Assembly (NCBI GenBank): GCA_037367405.1
Contig: JAZKJV010000387.1
Location: 930,001 to 994,000 of the forward strand
Length of the DNA stretch: 64,000 nucleotides
DNA from: Ottelia alismoides
Taxonomy: Eukaryota; Streptophyta; Magnoliopsida; Alismatales; Hydrocharitaceae
Direction of reading: 5' to 3'
Part shown: positions 45,756 through 57,348 of the stretch, one piece after another
How the letters are laid out: each line of letters begins with the position of its first letter
Position numbering within the stretch: position 1 is the stretch's first letter
Notes under the pieces: generated by a model
Told to the model about the DNA's origin: nothing
Databases searched by the model: none
Seen by the model: only the letters and a program-made list of their open reading frames with translations
Made by a program: the position numbers and the translations under genes

Positions 45756-46160
45756 GAGATACATATTATGGATGTAATTAAACTAGTACCTTTTTTAATA
45801 TTACGCATTTATGTTATATATTATTGTTTTATGTTATACACAATTAAAGTCCATGATAATCATTGTCAAAGATGGTACTGCAGTAGCATTAATTGAACTT
45901 TCACAATGATGATGACTGCAATGAAATGGAAAAAGCATAACCAATCATGGATTTGGACGAGTTGCCATGCAATTGACAACAGCTGCATTGATTGCTTGTG
46001 TTTGAAGATGATTGTAGGTTCGAGTATTTAAACGATCAAACGTCCATTCGTGTGATTTTTTATCCACTTGTTATTCGTGCTTATGTCAACATGTTCCGAA
46101 AGTCCTCCTACATATAATCATGACAATGATCCCTGCACTTATGACAAACATCATAAATAT
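45756..46160. other. Noncoding stretch
   Basis: No gene or repeat end was recognised. Confidence 0.35.
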
Positions 46161-46163
46161 CTT

Positions 46164-46611
46164 CACTAAAAAAATGAGCTATAGTGACGGTTTTGAAAAA
46201 TCCATCACTAAATAAACTGTTGTTAAATATATAATAAACGATATTATTCGTTGTGAAATGAGTTTTCGTATTAAAATTTAGCAACGAATATCATATCTGT
46301 CGTTGTATCATTAGCAACGGTCCACGTAGCGACGCTTATTCGTTGCTATTTTTCAAAATTTTAATTAATCGTCACTAAATTTTGAACTAAAAAAATAGCG
46401 ATGGTTAGTTGATATTTTGAAAAATAGCAACGGATAAGCGTCGCTATGTGGACCGTTGCAATGATATAACGATAAATATGATATTCGTTGCTAATTTTGA
46501 GTACGAAACCTCATTTCGTAACGAATAATATCGTCATTATATATTTAACAACGGCTAATTTAGTGACGGATTTTTTCAAAATTGTCACTATAGCTCAATT
46601 TTATTGTAGTG
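46164..46611. mobile_element. CACTA-type MITE, almost wholly palindromic
   Basis: It starts CACTAAAAAAATGAGCTATA and ends TATAGCTCAA ... TGTAGTG, flanked by the 3-bp repeat CTT (46161-46163 and 46612-46614), the CACTA signature. The left and right halves are inverted copies of each other over about 200 bases (for instance CAACGGTCCACGTAGCGACG against its reverse form), so the transcript would fold into one long hairpin. There is no coding capacity. Confidence 0.8.
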
Positions 46612-47077
46612 CTTAGAACATTCAGAGCGATACATAGTCAATGTTTGGAAGAGAAGGATCCCATCATTACCAAGACAAGGAAGAATAATGGAATTAATTA
46701 CTCACAGGATGGTCCAGCTCTCATCCACGCTACGGATATAAATATGCAAGTCATTAGTTGCCGAAAAATCTACTTTATATGAACTCTATGATGGAACTAT
46801 ATAAGTTATATAACTATGTGGTTTATAATTTTATCTTAATTCCTTCTTTTGATACATTTTTTATATTATTGAATTTGATTAATTAAAGGCTCAAGGGCAA
46901 TTATCAGGGAAATAAAACATACCTACATTTTATACTCAAACTATCACACCTGCCATAAGTTGTTAGGATTAGAGTCATATTAGGATTGTGAATTCTTATG
47001 GAATTCTACTCCTAATCATAATAGTAGCTGAATTGTATTCTATTTATATTCCTATTGAGAATATGATTATGGGATTG

Positions 47078-47082
47078 TATTT
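47078..47082. repeat. Target duplication of nested element, left
   Basis: TATTT here and at 48939-48943 flanks the composite insertion within the copia LTR. Confidence 0.8.
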
Positions 47083-48556
47083 TGTAACGGAACGGGTCGC
47101 GTCGACCATCGGCGGAAGCATGCGATAATTGATCGCACGACCGAACCATTACCAAATCTAATAAATGGCATACAATGAGTATAGATAAAATATCAATTCC
47201 ATAAATATCCATTCAACTAGAGTTCCATTATTACAACTCTAAATTGAAAAAAAACTATTCTAGAATTAAAATAGCATCTTGATAGTTCCTGTGGGCATAC
47301 AGATATCCTAGATCTTCTAAGATAAGTCGTACCACGACAGAAATCTCAATGAGTCCGAAGCACGATCCAGAAAATGCAATCAACCCTGATCTTCACCTGA
47401 AATTGACAAACATAATTTGGATGAGCCTAATGCCCAGTATGTATCGGGGTCCATGCATGGGTCTTCTAACAGCCCTTGATCCGTTATAAATCATGTATTT
47501 GGATTTTCATGCATACACAACATTTCGTGCCTAGATATTTCCCATGCATGTCTAAGTTCGATCCCTATCATGTTTAGTTTGGCTTCTTTCGTAAACATGG
47601 GTATACATGTAAAGTAGGTAAATTGCATAAGTAGGCATGACAAACATTTATTTCTACTTGTGGACATATCTCATAAAATACCAAGTAATTTACATACCTA
47701 CAAAATATATAAACCACTTTTACATATTAGCCCCCATGACTTTGATGGTTTAACCTACATAACATGTAATGGTTCATTCTCTTGTTAAACCATTCTTTAC
47801 ATGTACGTATCGGGTAGAGATAAGCATGTATGAAAATGTAAAGAATGGTTTAACAAGAGAATGAACCATTACATGTTATGTAGGTTAAACCATCAAAGTC
47901 ATGGGGGCTAATATGTAAAAGTGGTTTATATATTTTGTAGGTATGTAAATTACTTGGTATTTTATGAGATATGTCCACAAGTAGAAATAAATGTTTGTCA
48001 TGCCTACTTATGCAATTTACCTACTTTACATGTATACCCATGTTTACGAAAGAAGCCAAACTAAACATGATAGGGATCGAACTTAGACATGCATGGGAAA
48101 TATCTAGGCACGAAATGTTGTGTATGCATGAAAATCCAAATACATGATATATAACGGATCAAGGGCCGTTAGAAGACCCATGCATGGACCCCGATACATA
48201 CTGGGCATTAGGCTCATCCAAATTATGTTTGTCAATTTCAGGTGAAGATCAGGGTTGATTGCATTTTCTGGATCATGCTTCGGACTCATTGAGATTTCTG
48301 TCGTGGTACGACTTATCTTAGAAGATCTAGGATATCTGTATGCCCACAGGAACTATCAAGATGCTATTTTAATTCTAGAATAGTTTTTTTTTCAGTTTAG
48401 AGTTGTAATAATGGAACTCTAGTTGAATGGATATTTATGGAATTGATTATTTATCTATACTCATTGTATGCCATTTATTAGATTTGGTAATGGTTCGGTC
48501 GTGCGATCAATTATCGCATGCTTCCGCCGATGGTCGACGCGACTCGTTCCGTTACA
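47083..48556. repeat. 1.47-kb near-perfect inverted repeat
   Basis: The two arms of about 720 bases differ at only a few positions noticed by eye: an extra T in a T run near 48390, an A/G change next to it and a small rearrangement in GATATTTTA/GATTATTTA. Frames found on both arms (minus strand 47012-47212, plus strand 48427-48675) are mirror images and not genes. Confidence 0.9.
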
Positions 48557-48731
48557 AATGGTATCAGAGCCAAATTCTCTCTGATAGTGGAAAGGGCTAC
48601 CCGAGAGGTGGAGCCGCCCCTACAAGAGGTTGGAGGAAATGGCTACCCGGAGCGTGCAGCCGCCACTATCACTAGGAATAAGTGATGGGCCATGTCGCAA
48701 CGAGGACGTTGCGAATATAAGTGGGGGAGGT

Positions 48732-48938
48732 TGTAACACCCCAACCCCAAACATAGTACCATACCTAAAACTCACGAAGTGTGGGTATGGTTTATAAGTG
48801 GTGGGGATTACTACTTGACAACTTGGGCTTAAGCATTTTGGGTGGTTGTCAACGGATCCATTTGGGCCCGAACCCAACAAGTTGTCAGGGTCAGTTTTCC
48901 TCGTTAACGGACCGGGGACCTAAGCCTGGGACGTTACA
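48732..48938 (+). repeat. TRIM 3' LTR
   Basis: It starts TGTAACACCCCAACCCC and ends GGGACGTTACA, and is alignable over its length with the LTRs at 34361, 34739 and 42310 (shared CTTAAGCATTTT, CCCAACAAG and terminal GACxTTACA). Confidence 0.8.
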
Positions 48939-49258
48939 TATTTGGATTATATAAAGAGGAGGTGGAAGCATTGCCTCAACAACACAACAACTAGGTAGCC
49001 TCTAGAGAAAGGGAAGAGAGAGAGAGAAGACGAAGAGAGCGAGGGAACGGAGAGAGTTGTACTCGTTCTTCTGTTAGTGATCTTTCTTCTCCGATGATCG
49101 CGAGAGGTGATTGACCGCTGTTATATCTGGTTGTTCTTATTTTCATGTGCTTCTGCGATGGTGGTCGATTGCGCATCCGCATCCGTATCTACATCCGCTT
49201 CCGTATCTGAAGACGCATCTGGTACCGAGAAGAGATGATACCGAGACGTGTTCCATCA

Positions 49259-49714
49259 ACTAGTATCAGAGTAGAGTTGATACCGACGGATCGTGTTCCC
49301 AACACAAGTAACTTCCATTAAGTATTCCTAATTGCTTATTTAACAGCACAAGGAAGAATAATAATTACGACAACTTACCCGGCCTTGTTATTCTAAATCC
49401 TATCCTTCTAACCCAAGAGGCAAGGTGGGGTTTATTGGAATTAATATAACCGTTGATTTGATTGATATCACGAATAATGCCGGGTGGTGTATCCCTTCCC
49501 ATCCTCCATCACTCTGCTTAGAATTGAGAGAGAAGGCGTTGACCAGTTGGGTTTCCATCAAACAGGGCAGCATTTCATCGTATATATTATCACAACAGCA
49601 ATCTGAGAGCTAAGCTCAACAAAGCACAAGCATTCCTCTCCTAACAATAGTATCGTACATCGAATCAGATTCCACAATTGATTCCAAAAAAATTATGAAG
49701 TGGGTGAGACACAA
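49259..49714. other. Intergenic stretch 3' of PME
   Basis: No gene was recognised. The last about 70 bases are the 3' untranslated flank of the minus-strand PME gene. Confidence 0.4.
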
Positions 49715-52401
49715 TCATAAAGATAACTTGTAAGCAACGCTGCTGGGCAACCACTGGTCGCCCTGGATGAAGGACCCCACCGAGTACATCTGCGCCTCCT
49801 CCATGGTCAGCGCCTCCTTGTACCCCGCCCACTTCGTCCTCCCCGCCGTCGACGCCCCCGTACCCGTGTTCATGTACTCCGCGTAGAACGTCGTAGATGG
49901 CGGGGCCATCGACACCCCGTCCCACGACCTCCACCCACGGGGATCTACCACATTTCCGATATCCGTCGTCATGAACACCGCCGTAGAATAGTTCCTCCAC
50001 GGCCTGCCGAGGAATGTTGGCATGCTGACGCTGTCGAATGCGGCTACCTTGCAGGACTGGATAGAGAATCCGGTGTTCTCATTGGGGTCCGAGCGGCCCT
50101 GTGCGGTGATCATGTTCTGCTGGCCTGGTCCCGGCTGCCGGGGCATGAGGCTGCAGTTCTGGAACACGGCTTTGGCATCGCCGAAGATGAAGTCGACGGT
50201 GCCTACGATGTCGCAGTTGCTGTAGAATTGACGGAAGGAGTGGGCGTAGAGGGTGTCCTGGAAGGCCAGGAAGCTGCATTGATAGAACACCACCTGGTCG
50301 GCCTTGATGCGCGCCGCCACCGCTTGCGAGCCTTTCGAGCCGGCGGTGTTCTCAAACGTCATACCCTGCGCCATGAATCCCTTCCCTTCCACCACTGCAA
50401 GTAATAAGACGGATTCAAGCAGTTAGACAAAGATCTCATCTCGATCATCCAGCCAAGGTAAAAATGTGAGGACTTTTTTGATCCAAACATTACACATTGC
50501 CAACAATTTCACGCGCAATTCCTCTTCATGCGGATCAGCAAACTTGTCAAATCAACAGAACCCATTGAATACCGCATTGCTATAGATAAGGATAATTTTA
50601 AACAGAACACAACTAAATACAAAAATTTGGCGGCAGTTGTTAGGTAGTATTTGGGGAGGGACATTAGCCAGCACACGGGAAGGGATGGCGAGATTATCAA
50701 ACGTTTTGGCGTTGCACATGGAATGATGATGAGAACGAGTCCAGTAGGAATAAGTCAAGCAGGAATACGTGATCACCATGTTTCCCCACCTCTCTTATGG
50801 TATACGGAGACGAAGAAAGGATGTGGAAAAAGCATTTAATTATCCTACCGACTTGTACAAATTGGATTTAGATCCTAAGAAAAATAAATAAATGTCAAAG
50901 AAGGGATAGTATAGATGGAGACGTAGCAACCACGAGGAACAGGCTCACAAATACCATCTAACTATCCAATTCAGTGGACTATCTAGTATTTCTTGCCTAT
51001 ATTTTATTTATGGCTCCTCTCTGTTGAGCAACAGATATCATGTATACACTCAAAAAGGTATTAAAAAAAACCTACCAAAAGCCCATGTTACAACTAATGA
51101 GGCAGTTACGTTGACTTAGCATGTTACTATCTTGTCTCATCTCATACTACAAATGACATGTTACAAAGTTTCAACAAATAACCCTATTTGAAGAAAAAAC
51201 AAAGGATTTTTTTAAATAATTACCAATTTAATACAAATTAAATAAATAGAAAATTACCGCACATAGGGTGTCTATTCGTGAGAGAACCCAAATAAATAGT
51301 TTGAATTGATTTAGTTGGCTCGAAAAAAAAAAGAAAGGAAAAGGAAAGAAAGGGTGCAGCTGCAGCAAAGTGCTCACCGAAGGAGGCGGTGTTGAAGGTA
51401 CGAGTCCCGTCGGCGGCGCTCCTGCTGCCAGTAATGATGGACTGCCCGGCACCGTCGCCGATCATCACCACGTTCCACATATACTTCTGCACCATCACCA
51501 GCTCGTCGTACTTCCCCGCCTTCACCTTTATCACGAACGCCTTCGGATTATTCTTGGGCACCCTCGCCAACGCCTCCCCTATCGTCTCCACGTCCCCCGT
51601 CCCGTCCTGCGCCACCGTCACGTCGAAGTTCACCGTGTCCTGGAGAAGCACCCTCATGCTCTTCGATACCCACTCCGGCTCGGCCAGCAGCTTCCGGTGG
51701 CTATTCCCGAGCAGAGAGAAGATGTGGGTCACGATGGCGAGGCTGTTGCTCGCAAACTCAGTCGAGTTCTTCAGAGCTGCCTCCAGCTTCTCCCTGAAGC
51801 CTCCCGTCGTCCCCTCGAAGCCCTCATAGCAAGTGTCGAGATCAGCAAGGACTGCGCTCAGCAGTGTCCGGAGCTCGTCGACCTTGTTCTGCTTCAGCAC
51901 CTTCTCCCCTTTTTTCACGGAGGTGAGGGTGTTGTTCAGGATATCGATGGAGTCCTGGATCTGCTCGGAGCAGATCTGGAGGGCCTCTTTGAGGCGGGTA
52001 TCGTTGACAGTGGCGGAGAGCTTTTGAGGTAGATCGGCGACGCCGCGGAGGCCGGCGATGGCTACGCGGAGGGAGAGGCTGAAGAGGTCTTGTGGGTCTG
52101 TGGAGTTAGCGGCGGCCGAGGAGGAAAGGCTGGCGAAGCAGGTATCCGGGTGGAGGGTAAGAGAGCACACCAGCTTGATGGCGTTGGAGAGGGAAGAGGA
52201 GGACGGGGAGCCGGCGTCGTTGTCGTCGTCGCCGGATCTGTGACGGAGGGCGACGCCGACGGCGGCGCCGATGACGAGTACTATGAGGATGAAGATGGAG
52301 ACGGAGAGGACGATGAGGCGCTTGCGGGTTTTACGGCGGAAGACGGTGTCCTCGACGGGGTCTACCTTGCCGTAGCCTTTGAAGGATTTGAGCGAATCCA
52401 T
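49715..52401 (-). CDS. Type-I pectinesterase (PMEI-PME), two exons
   Basis: Exon 1 is 52401-51378 and exon 2 is 50394-49715; the 983-base intron has GTGAGC and TTGCAG borders and interrupts codon 342. The start at 52401 gives MDSLKSFKGYGKVDP; an ATG 57 bases upstream is not conserved in the paralogues. The product is 567 aa. Membrane anchor is 29-51. The PMEI-type pro-region is about 74-230 with cysteines 79, 88, 144 and 191. HRKLL (235-239) is the likely subtilase cleavage site. The catalytic domain is about 258-567, with Q365 (QAVA), Q387 and D388 (QDTLY), nucleophile D409 (VDFIFG) and R472 (LGRPW), spaced as in known plant enzymes. It removes methyl esters from wall pectin after secretion. 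It is intact and probably functional. Confidence 0.95.
50395..51377 (-). other. PME intron
   Basis: It lies after the TASF codons, a position shared by many plant type-I pectinesterases. It is AT-rich with no nested gene or element recognised. Confidence 0.85.
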
Positions 52402-53090
52402 CGAGGAGAACGGGAAGGGAGTGTGGTAGACTGTCAAGGGGAGGCGACGAAATATCATTGCCTGAGACTTTACTTGTAGATATTCATGTAAATATTTTTT
52501 GGTTTTTTACATGAGAACATCTTCATATTCTTCGACTTGCAGAAAAGTTTCTTTTGTACCAGAATGTCTTAGCAGAAAGTACTTATGACATTTTTTGCAT
52601 ACGTATATAAGCATCTAAGAACTCGAGAGATGTACAGGTAAATGTAATGGGTGGATCTAAGCAAAAAAAAAACCAGATAGCAGCATGATGACGGGCCGTG
52701 AAGCAAATGTGTCCGTTGGTGTTAATTTAATGAGGGTCATGTGCTGTGTTATCGTTTTGTGTTGCCCGGAGCAAGAAGGAAGCAGGGTGGAAGCCGGGCC
52801 ACGGACGCACTGGATTAGTATATACAAAGAAAGAATAGAAATAATGGCGCGGAGGAGGAGGAGGGCAAAGCAAACGGCAGATATTAATTAATATGCTTTT
52901 AATTGTGGGAGATGAACGAACATCAGAAAAAAACAGAAGAGAACGAAGATCGATGTTCATGCCGCGTGTAGATTACAGCGAGGGCAGGGTCTAACGGGGA
53001 CGCTCTGTCCCCGCAGACAGCACTGATTGCATGCTTTCTTTCTCGAGGAGATCCTCTGCTGTCATGGGGGTGTTCCTTTGACTCTCCAAA
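52402..53090 (-). promoter_or_regulatory. PME upstream region
   Basis: The about 700 bases up to the retroposon contain a TATA-like TTATATACGT on the minus strand (52601-52610), about 200 bases above the start codon. No other element was recognised, and the leader length is not known. Confidence 0.35.
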
Positions 53091-53102
53091 GTAGATGATT
53101 TG

Positions 53103-53320
53103 CCAAAAAAAAATTAAAGAAGATTTGAAGATCATTTTCAATTGATCAAACTCACAGCTTCTTCTTTGTGATGAAAGCTAGCTTTGGGAAGCTGAATTTG
53201 AATATATTTTTGGTTTTCTTTTTTGTAACTTCTCCTCTCTTTTTTGGTTTTTGTGAAGGGGTAACCCTCTAATGTAACTACTTTACATCATCAATAGAAT
53301 CTTATTTACCACTAAAAAAA
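53103..53320 (+). mobile_element. Short poly(A) retroposon with 12-15-bp TSD
   Basis: The direct repeat GTAGATGATTTG (53091-53102 and 53321-53332, extendable by A residues) brackets a 218-bp insert that ends in seven A residues. This is the mark of target-primed reverse transcription, most likely a 5'-truncated LINE tail or a small retrogene. It is too short to identify the source. Confidence 0.7.
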
Positions 53321-53332
53321 GTAGATGATTTG

Positions 53333-53759
53333 GTCATGGTTTGATCATGGAGTTTAGAGACAGACAAGGTTTTCCTCCTTGTCACTCTATCATTAACTTT
53401 TCTGATAAAAAATACAAATAGATATCACTTATATAATAATTTAGTCAAACATAATCCAATTATCTTTCATTATCATCTTCTTCCTACTAAATAGAGAATA
53501 TTAAATAATTATCAATTATCCATCTTTATCCCACCTCACCAATCGAACATAAATAATCCCTTATTATAAATTCCCATGTTCCTCTATCGAATGAACCCTA
53601 ACATGGTTTGTATGTAATTTTTTTCTATATTTCAAAAATCAATGATAGTTTACAAAATGGCTAATCCAACCCTGGGATTTGATACGACAACAATCATTGC
53701 AAAGAATACACATCATTTGTAGGGACTACAAAAAATTTGAAGGTAAAATCCCAGATCAA
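53333..53759. other. Noncoding stretch
   Basis: AT-rich with no recognised feature; it may include the 3' untranslated end of the minus-strand LINE. Confidence 0.35.
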
Positions 53760-53766
53760 CCTTAAT

Positions 53767-54102
53767 TCACAAGCATTTGAACATCAACCTCGACGTTAGA
53801 GATAATCTTCTCAGCGAAGGAGGAGCAGCCATCAGCTCACCTTCAATTCCTTTCTCACAAAATTGTCTAGTTTGTAGAAGTGATAGCGACACAAGAGCAA
53901 CGACATGAGTCACCAACAACCACAAGCCTAATCCAACCCGTTGTTTCCGATAAGTGCAGCTTAGCGCAAGGGCTTCGTACACATACCATATAACATCAGA
54001 TGAGAAGGCACAATCAAAGAAGAGATGATCCCGACATTCCATGGAGCTTGAGCAAAAGTAGCAAGAACTCGATGCACAAAAATTTTGTGCTTTACGAGAC
54101 AA
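53767..54102 (-). pseudogene. LINE zf-RVT domain
   Basis: The frame reads CYFCSSSMECRDHLFFDCAF, the C-x2-C ... H ... C zinc pattern at the end of plant L1 ORF2, and is similar to the domain at 3217-3741. The upstream half of the domain is in other frames at 54116-54400. Confidence 0.75.
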
Positions 54103-54559
54103 TCAGTGGTATATACTATATTCGTCGTCGCATGGTAAAATGCTCAAGAGTGCTTGAGGGGCAACCTATTTTGCACCAGACCATGGCAGTCCGGCTTCCC
54201 GAGACCATGAGAATGGGTGAGGTTATAGGCTTCTCCGAATGAGAACCCCTTGGTGGAAGGGATCCACGACAAGCAAAGAGGGAGCCTGAGATAATGCTAT
54301 GAAGGGTGTTCGCACCCAGACAATATGTGCTTCCAAACCTAGGAGTCGGATTTAGCTCGAGACACATCACAAAAGGAAAGGCTCTTAAGGTACTTCTCAT
54401 TTATGTAGAGGGCCCTGATAGAAGAGTCTGAGGTGAGGAGCCGCCAAGACCAAGTAACAATTATTGCACTATGCATGGTATCTGAAGATTACAGCCCAAG
54501 TCCACCCTCCTCTTTAGGTAGGCAAATAGTGCTCCAAACAATATCATGTCGACCGTAAC

Positions 54560-55637
54560 CCCGTAAGAAGTCAGCACAAAGCATGTCGATCTACCTTACA
54601 TAGGCATGAGGGATCATGGTATTGGCTGCCCAGTAGAGAACCACATTGGTAATGACATAATTTAGAAGTTGCATATAATCGGCCATGGATAGGGACTTTG
54701 CTTTCTAGCTACAAAGCAATGCCCTTACCCTGTCCTACAATTGACGAGCACTTTACCCGTCCTATAGGAGGAGGCAAGCAAGAATCCCAGGTAGGTTGTC
54801 GAGAGGTAGTGCCTTAACATACCCAACTGAAGGGTCATACCAAAGTCATCTGAAGCGCATTTAGGCCTAAACAGTTTGTTCTTACGAGCATTCATCATTA
54901 GGCTCGAGATTAGGAAGAAGTTGCCCAGAATATCCTTGATAGTCAACAAAGAGGTAGAAGAGCCTGTACAAAAGAAGAGCATGTCATCTGCATTAGTAAG
55001 ATGAGTAGGAGCATCCCTTCAACCTGTCCCCATTGGCTTAAGGTAGCCCCTAGCAACCGACTCCCCAACAAGGCACGAGATTGATTCCATGCTTACCGCA
55101 AAAAAGTAAGGGACTAAGCGGGTTCACAACCCATGGAGCCGTGAAAGAACACAAAAGGGGAACCTTTAATCAAGATAGAGAAGGAGGTGGTAAAGATATG
55201 GCACTTTATCCAACCAATTCAAGTAGGATCCAACCTCGGATTCCAAATTCCTAAAGATGAAGGAACATTTAATAGTATCAAATGTCTTGGAAAGATCAAT
55301 TTTGAGTTGGTCATGAGAGAGTGAGACTTATGCTCAAAGCTTCCAGTGAGCTCATGATCCAGACGTATGGTATCCTCAATGGATCATCCCTAGATAAAAG
55401 CAGACTGATTAAGCGAGATGAGGTGTGGTGGGACTAGGGCAATGCACGATGTCAAGACCTTGGCAAAGATCTTGTAAGATACAATGCTGCAAGAGATCGA
55501 CATGAATTCTCCCAATCAATGGGGGACGAGACTTTAGGCACAAGAGTTAAGAATGGATGATTAGCCTCCCACACCATGTTGCCGCCCAGACTACGGAATG
55601 CCAAAGCCACACAAACACATTAGCCTTGATCAGAGAT
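54560..55637 (-). pseudogene. LINE reverse transcriptase, middle and C-terminal part
   Basis: The segment 54725-54982 reads MLFFCTGSSTSLLTIKDILG just after a DD box in the words THLTNADDMLF near 54985, and later YLGFLLASSY, typical of the thumb region. Upstream, pieces corresponding to LVPKVSSP (near 55535) and LNQSAF-type blocks (near 55400) occur in changing frames with stops. Catalytic function is lost. Confidence 0.7.
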
Positions 55638-56977
55638 AAGTTGTCACGAACCCAATTCCGGGCCGTCGGATCCTCCCATATCTGGATCTGGTTACTCAAC
55701 AATAATTTATCCAGCAATCACAACTAACATTCAGAAACAAACTACAAATAAAAATACTCAAAAAGAAGTATTTAATACCTTTCTATTCACAGAATAAAGT
55801 TTACATGATCCATTGTCCGACTACAATCCTTTACATGTACATCAACTGGAAGGAAATACACAGAAATATTACTAACCACCTTAGAGAGTAAAGCTATTGT
55901 GGCTGATTGGATGGCTAAAGTCCTTGCGATGGCTCACTGACACCTGTTGGGATTTTCAATAAATCGTAGGATAATAATTAGCGAGTTCTAAGTAACGAAG
56001 AAGAGAAAAGTAAACAAATTGTGTAATTTTGCAAAACTTGTTGTCATTAAAAGTTACAACCCTTTCATTAATTTAAGTCCTATTCCTTTCTATTCAACAT
56101 AAAGGATTAGTCCTGGGGAACCCCACCATTCTTGGACTTCGAAGCTGTGGATACTTCAGGATTGGAGATTGCGTTGATCTGGTGAGCTTATGTTGCCGCA
56201 CGTTGCCTCAACCAATCTTCCAATACTACCCTGACAATTTTCCTTTTCTTTTATTAGTCAGGGTTTCAAACCCTCAGTTTCGAACACAAAGGAGCACACC
56301 GTCCTCGAGGACCCGGTTGCTTAAACCTCAGGCTTACATTTAACTGTATAATCTAGCGGCTTTAAATACATGTTATCATGACCTAGCTGCTATTAAACCA
56401 CCGTGCCTCCACATGGCACGACCACATCTTCCGTCGTTCAACCTGAATATATTGGAATTCGGTACCATGCGTTGCAAATCATTCATTTCGTACGCACTTA
56501 TTAAAACAAGGCAACCGTGTACCACCTGGGTAAGGTCACACCAATATGGGTTCCTTCCGACAAACCTACAGGTTGCATGCCCGACCTGTAGTTCTACTCC
56601 CAGTCATTTCTTAACGTAACACATGATCTTTTTCACGATCCAAACCAACAAATATCAATTCCCATGATGTAATTCATCAATTCAGCCTTATATCTACATA
56701 ACCATAAAATACTGAGTATAGACTTACACATATATTAACTCATGTATTTATATACTCATAGTTATGCTCATTTTAATTTCCAAATCCTAACTTTCCAAGC
56801 CACCGCATCAATTTGATACTGAGACCTTATTTTAGTTGAAATCACAAAGTAACTTTTCATATTTTTCTCAAAAATAACCAAATTAGGGTTCTTCGTAGCA
56901 AAGAACATAAAATCAGAAATTCAAACGATCTCATATGAAAACCCAACAGCAAAAGGAAGGATTTCGGTACCTAATCG

Positions 56978-57000
56978 AGCTCTCTCTCTCTCTCTCTCTT
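56978..57000. repeat. CT microsatellite
   Basis: About ten CT units within the probable solo LTR. Confidence 0.8.
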
Positions 57001-57185
57001 ATATACAGTTCTTTATCGTGATTCTCTTTCAAAAGGATGATTTATGACTCTTGAAATGATAGAATTTCATTTTCATATCAAAAACGCTAAGGATGCGCCA
57101 AGAACGTGAAGAACGAACGAAGAACACGAAGAATGTGAAGATCACACGAAGAACATAAAGAACATGAAGAACATATTTTCTCTTG

Positions 57186-57348
57186 AAATTCGGCACAGCT
57201 TCCCCTTATATGGGGTGATATTTCTAAGAAAATTTCGGTAGAGTTTTCCCTTACATCTAAACATATTTCTAAGAAAATTTCGACAGAGTTTTCCCTTATA
57301 TCGGGACATATTTCTAAGAAAATTTCGGCAGAGTTTCCCCTTATAAAA
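57186..57348. repeat. 45-bp tandem repeat, about 3.6 units
   Basis: The unit runs roughly AAAATTTCGGCAGAGTTTTC then CCTTATAT and ACATATTTCTAAG. Middle units are 45 bases and nearly identical; outer units are more diverged. It follows a GAAGAACAC-rich simple repeat at 57110-57175. Confidence 0.75.

Larger units (their letters stand above)
47083..48938 (+). mobile_element. Composite: long palindrome fused to TRIM body
   Basis: The insertion begins TGTAACGG and ends ACGTTACA with TATTT duplications, as an LTR element would. Its left 1,474 bases are a palindrome with arms 47083-47802 and 47836-48556 and a 33-base spacer. Directly after the palindrome come AA and TGGTATCAGAGC (48559-48570, perfect tRNA-iMet primer site), a 160-base TRIM-like interior, the purine tract AGTGGGGGAGGT, and a 207-bp TRIM LTR (48732-48938). 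So the place of a normal 5' LTR is taken by a palindrome. It has no coding capacity. Confidence 0.75.
46961..49258 (+). repeat. Copia-type LTR split by a nested insertion
   Basis: It starts TGTTAGGATTAGAGTC and ends GTTCCATCA, followed two bases later by TAGTATCAGAG, one base off a tRNA-iMet primer site. Without the insertion at 47083-48938 and one TATTT copy it is about 437 bases, with a TATATAAAG promoter-like box near 48950. The minus-strand fragment at 1786-2087 is the same family. No interior or second LTR follows, so it is a truncated element. Confidence 0.7.

Noticed and set aside
47012..48675. Two similar frames starting MDIYGID on opposite strands
   Set aside because: They are the two arms of the palindrome and do not represent genes.
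51370..52479. Plus-strand frames of up to 220 codons over PME exon 1
   Set aside because: Antisense shadows of the PME coding exon.
57186..57348. Tandem repeats as a CRISPR array
   Set aside because: Units are contiguous with no unique spacers, and the DNA is plant nuclear.
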